DNA of 16,151 bases from CAYLOC01 sp964385195 (GTDB taxonomy: Bacteria; Actinomycetota; Actinomycetes; Propionibacteriales; Nocardioidaceae), in NCBI GenBank assembly GCA_964385195.1, contig CAYLOC010000054.1, forward strand, positions 1 to 16,151. Reading direction: 5' to 3'. A program made the translations under genes and the position numbers. Under the pieces are notes generated by a model. The model ran no database searches. It was not told the DNA's origin and was given only the letters and a program-made list of their open reading frames with translations. Below are positions 14,254-16,151 of this stretch, one piece after another (within the stretch, counting starts at the first letter, position 1; the number at the start of each line of letters is the position of its first letter).

Positions 14254-14305
14254 GCACGGAAAGATGTCCCCCTCTGGACGACGCGAGATGGGAGGCGAGG
14301 CGGAC

Positions 14306-14659
14306 ATGACCTATGTGATCGGAGCCCCGTGCATCGACGTACTGGATCGAGCATGTGTGGATGAGTGCCCGGTGGACTGCATCTACGAGGGGAAGCGCTC
14401 GTTGTACATCCACCCCGACGAATGCGTGGACTGCGGTGCCTGTGAGCCCGTGTGCCCGGTCGAGGCAATCTACTACGAGGATGACCTCCCCGAGGACCTG
14501 GAACCCTTCTGCGCCGACAACGCGGCGTTCTTCGCCGACACCCTCCCCGGGCACAACGAGCCCCTCGGATCCCCCGGGGGCGCCGAGCGGCTCGGGGTCG
14601 TGGGAGCAGACACACCTCTGGTCGCCGGCTGGCCGAGTCAGGTGCCGGCACAGGGCTGA
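14306..14659 (+). CDS. fdxA: 7Fe ferredoxin (3Fe-4S plus 4Fe-4S), FdxA type
   Basis: A 117-aa soluble electron carrier. Eight Cys lie in two clusters: C9, C17, C21, C25 and C40, C43, C46, C50 (the second is CxxCxxCxxxCP), with spacing typical of 7Fe ferredoxins. The sequence MTYVIGAPCIDVLDRACVDE and the later DNAAFFADTLPG and LGSPGGA motifs closely resemble mycobacterial FdxA, which is induced by hypoxia and nitric oxide there. I placed the start at ATG 14306, preceded by GGGAGG and GAGG, because homologues begin MTYVIG; the open frame extends upstream to 14264. It follows the ACTA-N6-TAGT dyad, so it is probably co-regulated with the DUF2249 operon. No DosR-type box was recognised. OsmC follows after 86 bp. 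Partner enzymes, such as a cytochrome P450 or reductase, are not in the window. Confidence 0.95.
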   Translation: MTYVIGAPCIDVLDRACVDECPVDCIYEGKRSLYIHPDECVDCGACEPVCPVEAIYYEDDLPEDLEPFCADNAAFFADTLPGHNEPLGSPGGAERLGVVGADTPLVAGWPSQVPAQG

Positions 14660-14745
14660 GGGGATTCACTGGGCGTGGGCAACCGGCCCGCGTAGTCTGA
14701 AGACAGACGAAGCCAGTGATAAATACCTACGTCGAAGGAGTGGAC

Positions 14746-15189
14746 ATGGCAATCGCTGAACGAACAGCAACAACGGTGTGGAACGGCCGGCTTGCGAACG
14801 GCTCGGGCAACGTGACGTCGGGCAGCACGGCGTTGGGCGAACTTCCGGTGACATGGGCCTCCCGTACCGAACAGCCCGGGGGAAAGACCAGCCCCGAGGA
14901 ACTGGCCGCCGCCGCGCACAGCTCGTGCTTCTCGATGGCACTGGCGTTGCGGCTGGGGGAGAATCAGGTCGAGCCGGAACGACTTGAGGTCTCCTCGACG
15001 GTGACACTCGATGAGGTCGACGGAAAGCCGACGGTGGTCTCGTCGGCCATCTCGGTGTCCGCCCGAGCGTCCGGGGTCGACGCGGAGCAGTTCTCCAAGA
15101 TCGTCGATGAAGCTGCTGCCCTGTGCCCGATCTCCAGACTGTTCGCGGGGGCAGACATCACCGTCTCCGCCTCTCTCGACAAGAGCTAA
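14746..15189 (+). CDS. osmC: OsmC-family organic hydroperoxide peroxidase
   Basis: A 147-aa cytoplasmic thiol peroxidase that reduces organic peroxides. It begins AERTATTVWNGRLANGSGNV and keeps PVTWASRTE, the OsmC hallmark KTSPEELAAAAHSSCFSMAL with peroxidatic Cys61, and LCPISRLFAGADITV with the second Cys127. Length and motifs fit OsmC better than Ohr or YhfA. I chose the ATG at 14746, with GAAGGAG at 14734-14740; an in-frame GTG at 14716 lies upstream of that site and is unlikely. A GTCT-GA-AGAC dyad at 14695-14704 lies in the promoter region. The first AhpD-like gene starts 6 bp after the stop, so the three form an operon. In actinobacteria the reductant may be dihydrolipoamide-type or mycothiol systems; this is not shown here. 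Confidence 0.95.
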   Translation: MAIAERTATTVWNGRLANGSGNVTSGSTALGELPVTWASRTEQPGGKTSPEELAAAAHSSCFSMALALRLGENQVEPERLEVSSTVTLDEVDGKPTVVSSAISVSARASGVDAEQFSKIVDEAAALCPISRLFAGADITVSASLDKS

Positions 15190-15195
15190 CCGCGG

Positions 15196-15666
15196 ATGGG
15201 TGCCGAACGCCTGTCGCTGGCAGAGGTCGCCCCCACAGCACAGCAGGCGGTCCTGGGCATGGAGTCCTATGTCCGGTCCTCCGGGTTGGAGCCGGACTTG
15301 GTGGAACTGGTGAAAATCCGGGCGTCGCAGATCAACGGCTGTGCCTTCTGCCTGGATATGCACCACCGAGACGCCCGGAAGCGCGGCGAGTCGCAGCAGC
15401 GGTTGGACGTGATATCTGCCTGGCGTGAGGTACCGACGTGGTTCACCGCGCGGGAGAGGGCCGCATTGGCGTTCACCGAAGCAGTGACCCGCATCTCCGA
15501 CGCCGGCGTACCCGAAGATGTCTGGCAGGCCGCCGCTTCGGAGTTCACCGAGACCGATCTGGCTTCGCTGCTCATGGCCGCGGCCACGATCAATGTCTGG
15601 AACCGCCTTGCCATCTCCACCCACGAGCAGCCACCGAACAGCCCGAGCGAAGGATCTCGCCCATGA
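15196..15666 (+). CDS. Carboxymuconolactone decarboxylase (AhpD-like) family protein
   Basis: A 156-aa CMD-family protein. The motif INGCAFCLDMHHRDARKRGE supplies Cys49-x-x-Cys52 and His56, the AhpD-type redox and proton-relay residues. The surrounding helices (LVELVKIRASQ, then ARERAALAFTEAVTRI, then LASLLMAAATINVWNRLAI) are typical of the AhpD/YciW-like alkylhydroperoxidase subgroup. AhpD relays electrons to peroxidases; simple lactone decarboxylation is not indicated by the CxxC. It starts with ATG 6 bp after osmC and overlaps the next gene by ATGA, so it is tightly co-translated. No strong ribosome site precedes it, suggesting coupling to osmC. The likely role is recycling of, or cooperation with, the OsmC peroxidase, which is an inference. 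Confidence 0.92.
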   Translation: MGAERLSLAEVAPTAQQAVLGMESYVRSSGLEPDLVELVKIRASQINGCAFCLDMHHRDARKRGESQQRLDVISAWREVPTWFTARERAALAFTEAVTRISDAGVPEDVWQAAASEFTETDLASLLMAAATINVWNRLAISTHEQPPNSPSEGSRP

Positions 15667-15986
15667 CAGACCAGATGTATCACCCCACCACGCCCGAGCA
15701 GGCAAAGCGGCGCAAAGAGCTCGCACCGGAGACGCATGACGCGTTCGAGGCCTTCAGCAAGGCAGTGTTCGCCGACGGTGCGCTGCCCGCCAAGACCAAG
15801 CAGCTCATCGCCGTGGCCGTCGCACACGTGACGCAGTGTCCGTACTGCATCAACGGGCATACCAAGCTCGCGCACCGGGCCGGCAACTCCGACGAGGAGA
15901 TCATGGAGGCGATCTGGGTCGCAGCGGAGATGCGCGCCGGCGGCGCCTACGCGCACTCCACCCTCGCCCTCAACGCCCTGGAGTAA
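15663..15986 (+). CDS. Small carboxymuconolactone decarboxylase/AhpD-domain protein
   Basis: A 107-aa single-domain CMD protein with the motif VTQCPYCINGHTKLAHRAG: Cys59-x-x-Cys62 and His66, the AhpD catalytic pattern. The C-terminal helices (EEIMEAIWVAAEMRAGGAYAH) match the compact CMD subfamily. It differs clearly from the preceding paralogue in length and sequence, so it is not a recent tandem copy. The ATG at 15663 shares ATGA with the previous stop, and GAAGGA lies nine bases upstream. The in-frame upstream region is a shadow of the preceding gene. It is the third gene of the osmC operon and the last before the repeat region. It is probably a thiol peroxidase or electron relay for peroxide defence. 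Confidence 0.93.
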   Translation: MTDQMYHPTTPEQAKRRKELAPETHDAFEAFSKAVFADGALPAKTKQLIAVAVAHVTQCPYCINGHTKLAHRAGNSDEEIMEAIWVAAEMRAGGAYAHSTLALNALE

Positions 15987-16019
15987 CCCGCCGCCGCCCC
16001 CCTTCCCCTCCTGTACGCC

Positions 16020-16151
16020 GAGTGGGCACGTTCTCTCGCTCGAGTGGGCAGGAGTTCTCGGGTGCGGGGAGTGGGGGCGCCCTTCGCGTGAGAGAACCTG
16101 CCGCTTCACGAGAGAGAACGGGCCCACTCAACTGAGAGAACGGGCCCACTC
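16020..16151. repeat. Cluster of direct and inverted GAGTGGGC/GAGAGAAC repeats
   Basis: The last 130 bp after the osmC operon is built from one ~18-bp unit. GAGTGGGCACGTTCTCTC lies at 16020-16037 and a diverged copy, GAGTGGGCAGGAGTTCTCG, at 16042-16060. In inverted orientation, GAGAGAACGGGCCCACTC occurs twice identically (16112-16129 and 16134-16151, period 22), with a diverged copy starting at 16090. The first unit pairs with either inverted copy at 17 of 18 positions, giving a long stem. The array reaches the window edge and may continue. It could be a terminator-like structure or a dispersed intergenic repeat family (REP-like). Confidence 0.8.

Noticed and set aside
14198..14305. DosR-type hypoxia box upstream of fdxA
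   Set aside because: No GGGACT-like half-sites with the expected arrangement were seen; the dyad present (ACTA-N6-TAGT) is different.
14638..15726. A 362-aa minus-strand open frame across osmC and the first CMD gene
   Set aside because: It is antisense to three genes with clear catalytic motifs and has no domain features.
16020..16151. CRISPR array at the window end
   Set aside because: Units occur in both orientations, spacing is too short for spacers, and no cas genes are present.

Overview
The window looks like chromosomal DNA from a high-GC Gram-positive bacterium (Actinomycetota). The support is very GC-rich third codon positions, frequent GTG starts, a LytR_C-domain protein beside a small conserved actinobacterial protein, an FdxA ferredoxin close to the mycobacterial type, and a giant LuxR-type ATPase regulator. 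A Nocardioides-like or related lineage is my guess from gene style only. No rRNA, tRNA, CRISPR array, transposase or phage gene was seen.

Layout. (1) 45-1469 (-) is a berberine-bridge-like FAD oxidoreductase. A gap of about 370 bp with several small repeats separates it from the divergent LAL/LuxR ATPase regulator at 1837-4770 (+). (2) 4898-6418 (+) is an NhaP2/CvrA-type cation/proton antiporter with a C-terminal RCK_C domain. It meets, tail to tail with a 4-nt overlap, a minus-strand pair: a LytR_C membrane-anchored protein (6415-6957) and a 99-aa conserved protein (7010-7309). (3) 7380-11303 (+) is a metabolic island: a large class-V PLP enzyme, a DUF2249 protein with an extra N-terminal helical segment, a MIP18/DUF59 Fe-S assembly factor and an NnrS-like multi-pass membrane protein. 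(4) 11434-12753 (+) is a sulfotransferase-like P-loop protein with a five-heptad charged coiled coil. It converges with a DsbA-fold protein at 12750-13538 (-). (5) 13700-14197 (+) is a small four-helix membrane protein, followed by fdxA (14306-14659), osmC (14746-15189) and two AhpD/CMD-family genes (15196-15666 and 15663-15986). The last 130 bp is a cluster of direct and inverted repeats running off the window end.

How the genes may work together. Two promoter regions about 5 kb apart, ahead of the DUF2249/MIP18/NnrS-like operon and ahead of fdxA, carry near-identical dyads (ACTA-N6-TAGT, 11 of 14 bases equal). This suggests one redox- or NO-responsive repressor (an Rrf2-type protein would fit) co-controls both. 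DUF2249, NnrS and MIP18 families are associated with nitric oxide and Fe-S handling, FdxA-type ferredoxins respond to hypoxia and NO in mycobacteria, and OsmC with AhpD-like proteins handles peroxides. The 7.3-16 kb part therefore reads as an Fe-S maintenance and nitrosative/oxidative stress region. The regulator itself is not in the window. The shared operator and the DUF2249 gene with two possible starts are the most original observations here.
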